Positions 26,475 to 35,026 of a stretch of DNA of 64,000 bases are shown one piece after another (positions within the stretch are counted from its first letter, which is position 1; each line of letters opens with the position of its first letter). This DNA is from JAKPQE01 sp041397845 (GTDB taxonomy: Bacteria; Pseudomonadota; Alphaproteobacteria; Rhizobiales; JAKPQE01), in contig JAWKVW010000016.1 in assembly GCA_041397845.1 (NCBI GenBank), positions 25,877 through 89,876 of the forward strand. Reading direction: 5' to 3'. The position numbers and the translations under genes are program-made. Below the pieces are notes generated by a model. That model searched no databases. It was not told where the DNA came from and was given only the letters and a program-made list of their open reading frames with translations.

Positions 26475-28775
26475 TTACTTGCCGACCACCTTGGCGCCGT
26501 TCTGGTCCAGATAGGTCTTGGCGCGCAGGCCGATATCGGCCGCCTTGACCTGATACTGGAACCACTGCTGGGCCCACAGGGTGGCGTTCTGCCAGTCCTT
26601 CGCCGCCGCATAGTCGTCAGTCTTCTTCTTGGCGTCGGCCGCGAAGTTGAGCTGGTCGGTGGCGTCCTCGACGAGGGCCACGACGGTCGGGAAGTCCTTG
26701 AAGTTCCGCTGCGTGATGTACTCGACGACGCTGTCGATCACGGCCTGGGTGTCGGTGTTGGTCTTCACCTGCTTGGTGTAGTCCTCTTCCGCGTAGGCCT
26801 GGCCTTCCTTCAGCGCCGCGCCTTCCGCCGCCACGCCCTTCGGACGGACGAGCAGATAGCCCTGCATCTCAAGATGCAGCGCCGAGCAGAACTCGGTGCA
26901 GTAGTACGGATAGACGCCGGCCTTCTCGGCCTTGAACGTCGCCGAAACCGTCTTGCCCGGCTCGACCGACAGGTTCACGTTGTGAGCCCGCAGGGCAAAG
27001 CCGTGCGTCTCGTCTTCGGCGCGCTCGACGTTGGTGAAGTGCAGAGAAACGGTCTCGCCTTCCTCGACGTCGATGATTTCCGGCGTGATGTGCGACCGGA
27101 TGAGAGTGCCGTAGACGTGGACGGTGCCGTCACCCGTGCGCTCGATGCGCTCGCGGCCCGGAAGGGTGCGGAACTCGGACTTCTCGTCCTTGCGGCTGTC
27201 CCAACCGGTCTGGTAACGGACCTTCGGCTGCAGCTTGTCCGCCGAGATGGCAACCGCGTAGTGCGGCTCGCCGAGCGGCAGCGGCATGTCGTAGAGCAGT
27301 TCCATCTTGTCGTTCGAGATGTCGATGAGCTGATGGTTCTGCGGATGCAGCGGCCCGACCGGGTTGAAGCGGTCGATCGCGAGCTTGTTCAGCGAGACGA
27401 GGTAATGGCCCTTCGGCTTCGTCGTGTCGCCTTCCATGCTCATCAGATGGCCAATGTTGTAGTGGACCGAGATCTTGTCGAGGACCTTGCCCTCGCAATA
27501 GTCCCACTTGGTCACCTGGCTGTCGACGTAGATCGACGTGTAGACCACGCATTCCTTCGAGTCGTACTGGTTATGCAACGGGCCAAGGCCCACCTGCACC
27601 TGCGTATGCAGCGACTTCTTCAGGTCGAGGATGGGGATACCATAGGGATCCTTGTCCACGAAATCCTTGGCGTCGATGAGCGCCATGATCTTCTCGAACG
27701 AGTAGACCGACGCGTGCGTGTCGAGCTTGCCGGCGACGATGATGTACTTGCCGTCCGGGGAAACGTCGACGCCGTGCGGGCTCTTCGGCTCGGGAATGAG
27801 GAAGAGGATGCCTTCGGCAATGGCGGTGTCCATCGTGATCACGTCGTGATCATTGATCCTGGTCGCCTTGCCGGCCGCGACAAGCTCGGCCGCCTTCTTC
27901 CAGTTGATGACGTGCAGGAAGTCGGTGTCTTTCTGCGAGCAACCGGCCTCGAACGGCGGACGGCCGCTCTCGATGCCGCCGATATAGCGCTCGGTGCAGA
28001 ACGAGTTGGTGAACGACCAGCCGTCGGAAACCAGCTTGCCGGCGTCCGAGAGATCCTGGCTGTACGGCGGCAGCTCGACCGAGAACGACTTGGCAGCGTC
28101 GATGCGGCCCTTCTCACGGTCGAACTTCCAGTAGGTCACCGCGCCGCGATACTTCTCGTTGAATTCCGAGAGCGGCACGTAGTCGTTGGTGTACGGGCCG
28201 GCGTACTGCGTCGCTTCGATGACGTACTCGGTGTTCGGCGTGACGAAGGCGCCGCCGTGCTCCGACTTCATGATCGGATTGACGACGATCTGCTTCGTCT
28301 CGAAGTCCTTGAGGTCGATGACCGCGATGCGCGGATTGGCCTTGTCGTTGATGAACAGCCACTCACCGTCATACTCGCCGTTCGTCTCGGAGAGGCCGGG
28401 ATGGTGGGTGTCACCGTAGTTGATGTCCTTGCCGTCGATCCGGCCCTGGGCGAGCACGGCCTTCGACTCGTCGTCGAAGCCATAACCCTGCCACGGCTCC
28501 GGCGTGAACACGGCGATGTACTTCAGGATGCGCATCGACGGGATGCCGTAGACCAGAATCTGGCCGCTCTGGCCGCCGGACGAGAAGACGAGATATTCGT
28601 CACGTCCGCCGGTCGGGACGTAGGTCTTGGCTGCGGCGAGAAGATCTTTTTCCGTCAGATTGCGACGCTTCATAACGTCTTGCAGGGATTCGGCCGCAAA
28701 GGCCGAGCCTACGAAGGCGAGACCCATCCCGGCGATTGCCGAGCAGGTAAGCAGGCGTTTCAACGTTCCTGTCAT
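26475..28775 (-). CDS. nosZ: Nitrous oxide reductase, Sec-exported (clade II type)
   Basis: Reduces N2O to N2 in the periplasm. The 766-residue protein has a Sec signal without twin arginine (LKRLLTCSAIAGMGLAF, cleavage near residue 27), the seven-bladed propeller with CuZ ligands (DTHHPG, EHGGAF, SPHGVDVSPDG, GPLHNQYD, GHLMSMEGD, GEPHYAV), and a cupredoxin domain with the CuA motif C626-X3-C630-X3-H634-X2-M637. Lack of a Tat motif, together with nosB, nosC, nosG and nosH nearby and no nosR, marks the atypical form. After the cupredoxin domain a ~115-residue, mostly helical tail without any CXXCH is attached, an unusual extension. Confidence 0.96.
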   Translation of the reverse strand: MTGTLKRLLTCSAIAGMGLAFVGSAFAAESLQDVMKRRNLTEKDLLAAAKTYVPTGGRDEYLVFSSGGQSGQILVYGIPSMRILKYIAVFTPEPWQGYGFDDESKAVLAQGRIDGKDINYGDTHHPGLSETNGEYDGEWLFINDKANPRIAVIDLKDFETKQIVVNPIMKSEHGGAFVTPNTEYVIEATQYAGPYTNDYVPLSEFNEKYRGAVTYWKFDREKGRIDAAKSFSVELPPYSQDLSDAGKLVSDGWSFTNSFCTERYIGGIESGRPPFEAGCSQKDTDFLHVINWKKAAELVAAGKATRINDHDVITMDTAIAEGILFLIPEPKSPHGVDVSPDGKYIIVAGKLDTHASVYSFEKIMALIDAKDFVDKDPYGIPILDLKKSLHTQVQVGLGPLHNQYDSKECVVYTSIYVDSQVTKWDYCEGKVLDKISVHYNIGHLMSMEGDTTKPKGHYLVSLNKLAIDRFNPVGPLHPQNHQLIDISNDKMELLYDMPLPLGEPHYAVAISADKLQPKVRYQTGWDSRKDEKSEFRTLPGRERIERTGDGTVHVYGTLIRSHITPEIIDVEEGETVSLHFTNVERAEDETHGFALRAHNVNLSVEPGKTVSATFKAEKAGVYPYYCTEFCSALHLEMQGYLLVRPKGVAAEGAALKEGQAYAEEDYTKQVKTNTDTQAVIDSVVEYITQRNFKDFPTVVALVEDATDQLNFAADAKKKTDDYAAAKDWQNATLWAQQWFQYQVKAADIGLRAKTYLDQNGAKVVGK

Positions 28776-28907
28776 GACAAGTGCCCCTATTCTGATGATG
28801 ACCGGCTCGTCCGTCGGGCCGGCATCCAGCTATGGCAATAGCGCGCCCTCGTGGGCGCGGTGACGCCAATGCTGCATTCCGATTAGTCCATCGTAACAGG
28901 CCCGCAC

Positions 28908-28921
28908 TTGACCAACGACAA
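28908..28921 (-). promoter_or_regulatory. NnrR/Dnr-type box upstream of nosZ
   Basis: TTGAC-CAAC-GACAA, a dyad differing at one position from the perfect TTGAC-N4-GTCAA form seen elsewhere in the window. It lies 133 bases before the nosZ start. A class II arrangement would put the transcription start near 28873, with ACTAAT as a possible -10. Confidence 0.65.
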
Positions 28922-28995
28922 GCGAGAAGTTGAGTCCCATGCCCTGGGCGCGACCCTGCCATGCCCGAGACTGCCGGATTCGCGAAGCCGGGGAA

Positions 28996-29009
28996 ATGAT
29001 TATAATCAA
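28996..29009. promoter_or_regulatory. FNR/FixK-type anaerobox between nosZ and menA
   Basis: ATGAT-TATA-ATCAA matches the FNR consensus TTGAT-N4-ATCAA at 9 of 10 defined bases, inside an AT-rich patch. It lies 220 bases upstream of nosZ. The ~300-base stretch 28776-29075 holds no gene; this box and the NnrR-type box are what is seen in it. Confidence 0.55.
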
Positions 29010-29075
29010 CCGATCACGTGAGTTATTCTAAATAAATGAAACAGAACACGAATTCGGGATTTGTGACGAACGCGT

Positions 29076-30029
29076 TCAGCCGCCGCAAACAACGGTGGAC
29101 AATACTACGGACGCAACCATCAGGAATTGCATTGCGCCAGTGCCGGCAAGGTATTTGTTGAGTTCTGCTGATACCGGAACGTGCCGGATCCGCGCTGCCA
29201 GTACCGAGGCGAGAACGAGCAGCGGCACGAATGCGACAAGCCCCGCCGTGCAGGACGGCCAGGAGAGCGACAGCGCCCCTGCGACACCTAGCCCCAGCAG
29301 CACGCCGTAGAGCCTTTGCGCATGTCTCTCGCCGATGAGAATGGCGAGCGTGCGCCGGCCCGCCCGCCGGTCCGAAACCCGGTCGCGGTGATTGTTGACG
29401 AGCAACACCGCCGCCGCCGGAAATCCCATCGCCACACCGGCGGCCAGCACGTCGCCGCTGAGATTGCCGGTCTGCAGGAAATAGGTGCCCCCGACCGCCG
29501 CCACGCCGAAAAAGGCGATGACGAAAAGCTCGCCGAACGGCGTGTGCGAGATCGGTCGCGGCCCCGACGAATAGGCAAGGCCGCAAAGGATCGACAGCAC
29601 GCCGACCGCAATGATCGGCAGCCCTCCGACGGCGGCAAGGCCGAGCCCGCAGAGCGCCGCGATGAAGAAGCTGGAAAGCGCCGCGGCGCGCACGGTCGCT
29701 GCCGGCAACAGGCCGAGCGCCGTCACCCGCGGCGGGCCAAGCCGGTCGGCGCCGTCATGGCCGCGCGCCCCGTCGAGCGCATCGTTCCAGAGATTGGTGC
29801 CGATCTGGATGGCGATCGCGCCGACGAGCGCCATCGCAAACACCGGCACATCGAGCCCGCCGGCATCGCGAAAGGCAAGAAAGCCGCCCATCGCCACCGG
29901 GCTGATCGACAGGAGAAGCGTCTTCGGCCGGGCCGCCATCGACCAGACCGAATACCCCGACTTTGCGGCGCCGCCCTCGGCTGGCGCTTCCGGCACGCCG
30001 AGACGGCTCTCGTATACCCGCTGGTCCAT
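29076..30029 (-). CDS. menA: 1,4-dihydroxy-2-naphthoate polyprenyltransferase
   Basis: UbiA-superfamily membrane enzyme that attaches the isoprenoid tail in menaquinone synthesis. The 317-residue protein has eight or nine helices, the first Asp-rich motif N-X-W-N-D-X3-D (NLWNDALDGARGHDGAD) followed by the MenA-specific GPPRVTALG, YSSGPRPISHTPFGELFV with a downstream GGTYFLQTG, and the second motif NNHRDRVSDRRAGRRTLA. These motifs separate MenA from UbiA. It begins 3 bases after the ubiE stop, so the pair is probably co-transcribed. Menaquinone synthesis is unusual in alphaproteobacteria, which mainly use ubiquinone. Confidence 0.88.
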   Translation of the reverse strand: MDQRVYESRLGVPEAPAEGGAAKSGYSVWSMAARPKTLLLSISPVAMGGFLAFRDAGGLDVPVFAMALVGAIAIQIGTNLWNDALDGARGHDGADRLGPPRVTALGLLPAATVRAAALSSFFIAALCGLGLAAVGGLPIIAVGVLSILCGLAYSSGPRPISHTPFGELFVIAFFGVAAVGGTYFLQTGNLSGDVLAAGVAMGFPAAAVLLVNNHRDRVSDRRAGRRTLAILIGERHAQRLYGVLLGLGVAGALSLSWPSCTAGLVAFVPLLVLASVLAARIRHVPVSAELNKYLAGTGAMQFLMVASVVLSTVVCGG

Positions 30030-30032
30030 TGG

Positions 30033-30764
30033 CTACTCCGCCGGCTTCCTTGCGACATGTATCGCGGCGACGCCGAACATAAGCTTTTCGACGGCAACGT
30101 CCACGAACCCGGCGTCGGTAAGACTGGCCGACACCGCCTGCGCGGACGGAAAGATCTCGATCGAATCGACGAGATAGCGATAGGCGTCCCGGTCCCGCGC
30201 GATCATCGCCCCGAGCAGCGGGATCGTGATCCGCGAATAAAGCCGGTACGGCAGCTCGAACCAGCGGTCCGGCTGGGAAAACTCCAGGATGTGCAGTTGC
30301 CCGCCCGGCCGCAGCACCCGGAAGATCTCGGCGATCGCCCGCGTCGGCTCGGTCATGTTGCGAAGCCCGAACGACAGCGTCACCGCGCCGACCATGGCGT
30401 CGCCGAACGGCAGCCGCTCGCCCTCGGCGGCAACAAGCGGCGCAGCCGCGCCGAGCCGGCCGCTGGCAACCCCGAGCATCGCCGTGCTGGGATCGCAGAC
30501 CATCACCGGCTGCCCCGGCAGCCGCGCCATCAGCCGCTCCGCGATGTCGCCCGTGCCCCCGGCAAGATCGACGATCGGCCCCGCCACAGGCGCCGCGACG
30601 CCGCCCGCGAACCGCGCCTTCCAGCCCCGATGCATGAAGCCGCTCATCAGGTCGTTCATCAGGTCGTAGCGCCGCGCGATGTGGTCGAAGACCGCCCGCA
30701 CCCGCGCCCGGCGCGTCGCCGGATCGACATCGTTATGTCCGAATGTCCGTGAAAGGTGTTCCAT
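30033..30764 (-). CDS. ubiE: UbiE/MenG quinone methyltransferase
   Basis: SAM-dependent methyltransferase acting in ubiquinone and menaquinone synthesis. The 243-residue protein has the UbiE signatures YDLMNDLMSGFMHRGWK near residue 34, the SAM motif VDLAGGTGDIAERL and the diagnostic FGLRNMTEPTRAIAEIFRVLRPGG. The bifunctional enzyme methylates demethylmenaquinone when that is available. Immediate linkage to menA suggests a MenG role here, possibly as a second copy in the genome; that is inference. Confidence 0.9.
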   Translation of the reverse strand: MEHLSRTFGHNDVDPATRRARVRAVFDHIARRYDLMNDLMSGFMHRGWKARFAGGVAAPVAGPIVDLAGGTGDIAERLMARLPGQPVMVCDPSTAMLGVASGRLGAAAPLVAAEGERLPFGDAMVGAVTLSFGLRNMTEPTRAIAEIFRVLRPGGQLHILEFSQPDRWFELPYRLYSRITIPLLGAMIARDRDAYRYLVDSIEIFPSAQAVSASLTDAGFVDVAVEKLMFGVAAIHVARKPAE

Positions 30765-30932
30765 CCGCCCGTTCCCGGCCGGGCGATCCTGGCGACGCCC
30801 GCCTCTGAAGCTTTTCCTGTATCCGCCATTTCGTCAGGCGGATAAAGATGATCGTCCGATTACGACCGTCAAGGGCAACGATCGGACGCCCTCGCCCCCG
30901 TCGGGCGAGGCGCAGCACCCTTGATGTCTTCG

Positions 30933-31820
30933 TCAGTCGGCGCGCCCGGGTTTTCCGGCTTTGCCGGCAAATGCCTCGGGCAGGTTGACCACGCCGCGAA
31001 ACTCCGTTTCCTCGAAGGTCGCATTGGCAAGGTCGGCGCCATCGAGATTTGCCCCGATGAACACCGTCGAGATGAGGGTCGAGCCGCGCAGCTTGGCCCC
31101 GGAAAGGTCCGCCCCCGAGAAATCGACCTCCTCGGCGCTCGCCCCTGTCAGATCGACATTGGCCAGCCGCGCCCAGCGGAAATCCGAGCCGTAGAGCACC
31201 GCCCGCAGCATGAACACCCGCGAGAAGTCCGCCCGGCGGAACCGGGAATCCTCCATCGAGATGTCCTTCATGAAGGCGCCGCGGAAATCGGCGTCATCGC
31301 CGTTCGCGCCGGCAAGCTCGGCGCCGAACATGAAGGTCTTGACGAAATCGCCGCCGGAAAGATCGGTCTGCGACAGGTTGGTGTGAAAGAGATCGGAACC
31401 CGTCATGTCGATCCGCCGCATGCGGCAGCCGGCAAGGTTGGCCCATTTGAGGTTGGCGCCGCGCACGATCGCGCCGGTGAGGTCGCAACCGGAAAGGTTC
31501 GACGTCGAAAGGTCGACCCGGCTGAGATTGGCGCCATGCAGGTCGACGCCGGCCATCTGCCGCCCGGCAAAGGAACAATGGCGCAGGTCCGTATGCGGCG
31601 CCGGCGCCTCGCAGTCCCCCTTCGCCATCGCCTCGACGGCCCGCCCCTCGCCAGCCGCAAGGACGCCGGCAAACAGCAGGCCAAACCCGGCAACAAACGC
31701 CAAGGGCCGCAGGCGGACCTTGGTCCCCCTGCGGCCGCCGCCGCACTTGTTGCCCCCCGTACTGGCAGCGCCGCGGCTGTTCGTTGTCGTCCGAATATCC
31801 GGAAAGAGCATGCCGTCCAC
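30933..31820 (-). CDS. Exported pentapeptide-repeat protein
   Basis: A 295-residue protein of which about 200 residues are A(D/N)LXX pentapeptide repeats, expected to fold as a right-handed quadrilateral beta-helix (for example GANLSRVDLSTSNLSGCDL, SGADLSGAKL, GANLDGADLANA). The N-terminus has a basic stretch and a hydrophobic segment (LAFVAGFGLLFAGVLAAGEG), so it is probably exported or anchored. Cys residues (KGDCEAP, HCSF, GCDL, GCRM) suggest disulfides. No enzymatic role is implied; it may be a scaffold. It follows napC by 18 bases and precedes ubiE, so it could be the last gene of the nap transcript. Confidence 0.75.
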   Translation of the reverse strand: MDGMLFPDIRTTTNSRGAASTGGNKCGGGRRGTKVRLRPLAFVAGFGLLFAGVLAAGEGRAVEAMAKGDCEAPAPHTDLRHCSFAGRQMAGVDLHGANLSRVDLSTSNLSGCDLTGAIVRGANLKWANLAGCRMRRIDMTGSDLFHTNLSQTDLSGGDFVKTFMFGAELAGANGDDADFRGAFMKDISMEDSRFRRADFSRVFMLRAVLYGSDFRWARLANVDLTGASAEEVDFSGADLSGAKLRGSTLISTVFIGANLDGADLANATFEETEFRGVVNLPEAFAGKAGKPGRAD

Positions 31821-31838
31821 TCCAATCAGCGGCCGGCT

Positions 31839-32441
31839 TTATTTGCCCTGCGCGGCCTCGACCTTCTTCGCGATCTCTTCATAGCGCTCGTTGGCGCCAT
31901 CGGGAAGCTGATGCGCGATGCCGCGATGGCAGTCGATGCAGGTCTTGCCCTCGTCGAAGCCCTCTTCGTGACGGTCGGCGCTGCGCGACTCCTGCACGCC
32001 GAAATCCATGGATTCGGAATCGTGGCAGTTCCGGCATTCCCGCGAATTGGTCTTCTTCATGGTCTCCCAGACGTGGCTGGCAAGCTCGAGGCGCTTGGCC
32101 TGGAACTTCTCGCGCGTGTCGATCGTGCCAAGCACCTTGTGCAGGAGCTCGTTCGACGCCTGGATCTTGCGGATCATCTTGTGCGTCCACTCCTTCGGCA
32201 CGTGGCAGTCGGTGCACACCGCGCGCACGCCGGAGCGGTTGTAGTAGTGGATGGTCTCCGTGTACTCCTGGTACACATTGTCCTTCATCTCATGGCAGGA
32301 GATGCAGAATGTCTCGGTGTTGGTCGCCTCGACGGCCCAGTTGAAGCCGCCCCAGAACATCACGCCGAGCACGGCGCCAACGAACAACAGGCCGATCAGG
32401 CGCTTTGACGACGTCCCCATGGACTTCCCTTCCTCACTCAT
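31839..32441 (-). CDS. napC: NapC, tetraheme quinol dehydrogenase
   Basis: NapC/NirT-family tetraheme cytochrome that moves electrons from quinol to NapB/NapA. The 200-residue product has one N-terminal membrane helix (LIGLLFVGAVLGVMFWGGF) and four heme motifs CISCH, CTDCH, CRNCH and CIDCH. A start at 32441 (MSEEGKSMG) was chosen; an in-frame start 75 bases upstream adds Arg-rich residues unlike the family. It is the last canonical gene of napFDAGHBC, 105 bases after napB. Confidence 0.93.
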   Translation of the reverse strand: MSEEGKSMGTSSKRLIGLLFVGAVLGVMFWGGFNWAVEATNTETFCISCHEMKDNVYQEYTETIHYYNRSGVRAVCTDCHVPKEWTHKMIRKIQASNELLHKVLGTIDTREKFQAKRLELASHVWETMKKTNSRECRNCHDSESMDFGVQESRSADRHEEGFDEGKTCIDCHRGIAHQLPDGANERYEEIAKKVEAAQGK

Positions 32442-32546
32442 CGTTCGATCCTCGCCGACGTCCGGCGAGGCCGGACGCCGATGCCGCCGTCGCCCATTCG
32501 CCGGCGGCATAGCCAACCTTGAACGCGACGCGTCCGTCTGTCCCGC

Positions 32547-32987
32547 TTACTTTGCGCCCGCGAAGGTATTCTCGATGAGCGGCGAGGCATCGAGCTGCGG
32601 CACGTGGCACTGGTTGCAGAAATGCCGGCGATCGTTGACCTTCTCGAGCTTGTTGCCGTCCCGGTCGACGAAATGGCTCTCGCCGATGACGGGCGCCTTT
32701 TCCTTCTTGAAGTTTTCCGGACCGTGGCAGTTGAGGCAGGTGTTTTCTTTCAGCGTGATGCGGTCATTGTCAATGTTGTGCGGAATGGTCGGCGGCTGCA
32801 GCTTCCACGACCGCTCGAAGCCGCCGCTCGCGGTTTCCTGCTTGTGCCGGTCCGGCGCCTGGTCGTCGGCGGCATCGAGCGGACGGTCGCCGCGCAGCGA
32901 CAGCACCTCGGCCGAAACGCCGAAGCTGAGGCCGATCGTCGCCGCGAGGAACACACCCGCCAGAGTCGTCTTGATAAAGGCTCTCAT
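32547..32987 (-). CDS. napB: NapB, diheme subunit of periplasmic nitrate reductase
   Basis: Periplasmic diheme cytochrome that delivers electrons to NapA. The 146-residue product has a Sec signal (residues 1-26), heme motifs CLNCH in ENTCLNCHGPENF and CNQCH in FCNQCHVPQLDA, and the NapB segments PPTIPHNID with the His ligand, and GESHFVDRDG. The start at 32987 is preceded by AGGAGGAT. It lies 22 bases after napH. Confidence 0.94.
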   Translation of the reverse strand: MRAFIKTTLAGVFLAATIGLSFGVSAEVLSLRGDRPLDAADDQAPDRHKQETASGGFERSWKLQPPTIPHNIDNDRITLKENTCLNCHGPENFKKEKAPVIGESHFVDRDGNKLEKVNDRRHFCNQCHVPQLDASPLIENTFAGAK

Positions 32988-33009
32988 TTCATCCTCCTGA
33001 TGTTCGATC

Positions 33010-33954
33010 TCACGCGATCTGCTTTTCCTTGCCGGATTCCGCCCCTGCGGGGTTCGCCCCGGTTTCCGGCTGAACGTGGATGGTCGGCGGCGTGACCAGC
33101 GCCCGGCCCCTCAGGCCGAACGCGTAGACATGGTTTGGACAGATATCGATGCACCGGCCGCAATTGGTGCACGCACCTGAAAGGATGACGGGACTGCCGT
33201 TCGGCGCGCTCTTGACGGCCGGCGGAATGACCTGCGCTTCCGGGCAGACCTCGTAGCATTCCATGCAGTCGTCGCAGTTCGCCCGGCCGTCTGCGCGCAC
33301 CCGAAGGACACTCTTGGCGCCAAGCAGGCCGTAGAACGCGCCCATCGGGCAGATGTGGCCGCACCAGCCATGCCGGGCAACGAACACATCGAACAGGAAA
33401 ATCGCCGCCAGCACCGCCCAGCCGAAACCCATCCCGAAGACCAGGCCGCGATTGACGATCGAGACCGGATTGACGAGTTCGTAGGCGAGCGAGCCGGTCG
33501 CCACCGAAACGATGAACACCAGCGCCAGCATGTAGTAGCGCGTCGACGGCTTCAGCTTGGCCGACTGGCGGATATCGAGCTTGCGTCGCGTCCAGTGCGC
33601 CGCGTCGGTGACGATGTTCACCGGGCAGACCCACGAGCAGAACACCCGCCCGCCGACGAGGAAATAGAACACCGCAACGATGACGGCACCGATCAGCGCC
33701 GCCGAACTGAAGCCGGCAAATCCCGTTGCCAGCATCTGCAGGAACACCATCGGATCGGTCAGCGGCACCGTGTCGAAGACGAGGCTCGACACGAGATTGC
33801 CTTTCAGGATCCAGATCCCGGCCCACGGCCCGAGAAGGAACAGACCGATGATCGCAAGCTGCGAAATTCGACGCAGGATCAGGTATTTGTAGGCAGCGAA
33901 CCAGCCTTTTTCGGCGATTGCGTCCTTGCCGAGATCTTTGAGAGGAGTGGCCAT
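33010..33954 (-). CDS. napH: NapH, polyferredoxin quinol dehydrogenase membrane subunit
   Basis: Membrane protein with four helices that oxidises quinol with NapG. The 314-residue product carries the cytoplasmic motifs CSWVCPVN and CGHICPMG, and C-terminal ferredoxin sites CDDCMECYEVCP and CTNCGRCIDICP. The start codon overlaps the napG TGA; GTG at 33957 is the alternative. The C-terminal tail is short and hydrophilic. The presence of both NapGH and NapC gives two quinol entry routes. Confidence 0.92.
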   Translation of the reverse strand: MATPLKDLGKDAIAEKGWFAAYKYLILRRISQLAIIGLFLLGPWAGIWILKGNLVSSLVFDTVPLTDPMVFLQMLATGFAGFSSAALIGAVIVAVFYFLVGGRVFCSWVCPVNIVTDAAHWTRRKLDIRQSAKLKPSTRYYMLALVFIVSVATGSLAYELVNPVSIVNRGLVFGMGFGWAVLAAIFLFDVFVARHGWCGHICPMGAFYGLLGAKSVLRVRADGRANCDDCMECYEVCPEAQVIPPAVKSAPNGSPVILSGACTNCGRCIDICPNHVYAFGLRGRALVTPPTIHVQPETGANPAGAESGKEKQIA

Positions 33955-34931
33955 CACTGCGCTCCCGGCATCTTGCCATTGAGGGAATCGAGCGGATTGG
34001 CGGAGAACGGGAAATCACCCCCGCCCGGCGCCGCCGGCGCCGCCGGTGCGACACCCGCTCCCGGCCCGATTTCCGCGCCCGAACCCGGCAGGCCCTGCGG
34101 CGCCGGCGTCGGTGCCGCACCCGGCTGGTCGACATAGAGGCCGCGGCCGCTGTAGTCGTAGTGGACGCCCTCCGGCAGATTGAACTTGTGCTCGGTATCG
34201 GGCGTGACCAGCGCCTCGCCGGCCTCGTTCTTCTGCTCCCAGCCGAGCCGGTAATGATGACCGAGCTCGCCCTTCGCCAGCCGCATCGGCAGCACCTTGA
34301 TCGCCGCCTCCTCGAGAATGCACGCCCGCTCGCAAAGGCCGCAGCCCGTGCACGAATGCGAATAGACCACCGGCACGAACAGCGCGTGCTTGCCCGAGCG
34401 CTTGTTAGAGGAATACTCGAGCTTGATGGCGCTGCCGCGGATCGGGCAGATGTTGAAGCAGACCTCGCAGCGCAGGCCCTGGAACGCGATGCACGATTCC
34501 TGGTCGACCACCACCGCAAGGCCCATCTTGGCCTTGTTGATGTTGTCGAGCCCCGGATCGAGCGCCCCGGTCGGGCAGACCGGCACGCAGGGAATGTCCT
34601 CGCACATCTCGCAAGGGCCCGAGCGCGCCGTGAAATAGGGTGTGCCGGTCGCGACGTCGTCGCCAAGATCGGCAAGCTTCAGGATGCCATAGGGGCAATC
34701 GCGCACGCAAAGGCCGCAGCGCACGCAGGCCGCGAGGAACTCGTCTTCCGGCAGCGCCCCCGGCGGCCGGATCGCGCTCGCCGGCAGGGCATTGCCCTTG
34801 CCCGCGTAAAGCCCGAGCGCCAGCCCGAATATGCTGACGCCGCAGGCGGTCTTGCCTGCATCCACCAGGAACTTTCGCCGGCTGGCGAGCCGGTCGAGAA
34901 GCGTGCCCTGTTTGCTTGCGTCGGCGGTCAT
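33954..34931 (-). CDS. napG: NapG, ferredoxin subunit of the nitrate reductase pathway
   Basis: Tat-exported ferredoxin with four [4Fe-4S] clusters. The 325-residue product has a Tat signal (ASRRKFLVDAGKTACGV), CVRCGLCVRDCP, CEMCEDIPCVPVCP, CEVCFNICP and CTGCGLCERAC. The last ~65 residues are a Pro/Ala/Gly-rich tail (PTPAPQGLPGSG and repeats of APAAPAAPGGG) not usual in NapG. ATG at 34931 is used because the frame upstream begins only with TTG. Between napA and napH in the operon. Confidence 0.9.
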   Translation of the reverse strand: MTADASKQGTLLDRLASRRKFLVDAGKTACGVSIFGLALGLYAGKGNALPASAIRPPGALPEDEFLAACVRCGLCVRDCPYGILKLADLGDDVATGTPYFTARSGPCEMCEDIPCVPVCPTGALDPGLDNINKAKMGLAVVVDQESCIAFQGLRCEVCFNICPIRGSAIKLEYSSNKRSGKHALFVPVVYSHSCTGCGLCERACILEEAAIKVLPMRLAKGELGHHYRLGWEQKNEAGEALVTPDTEHKFNLPEGVHYDYSGRGLYVDQPGAAPTPAPQGLPGSGAEIGPGAGVAPAAPAAPGGGDFPFSANPLDSLNGKMPGAQ

Positions 34932-35026
34932 TTTCAAAAGTCCCTAAAACCTGTTCATGGGCCCCGATCGAGCCGGGGAAGCGTCGCCCGGCGCATCCGC
35001 CGGGCGACAGTTTCAGGAGGACGCGA

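Noticed and set aside
18270..28775. nosR and nosX as expected partners of nosZ
   Set aside because: No FMN-binding NosR or ApbE-like NosX frame was found; the NosGH pair takes the electron-transfer place.
26436..28841. An 801-codon open frame antisense to nosZ
   Set aside because: Compositional shadow of a GC-rich gene; no ribosome site, no family features, and the other strand encodes a complete NosZ.
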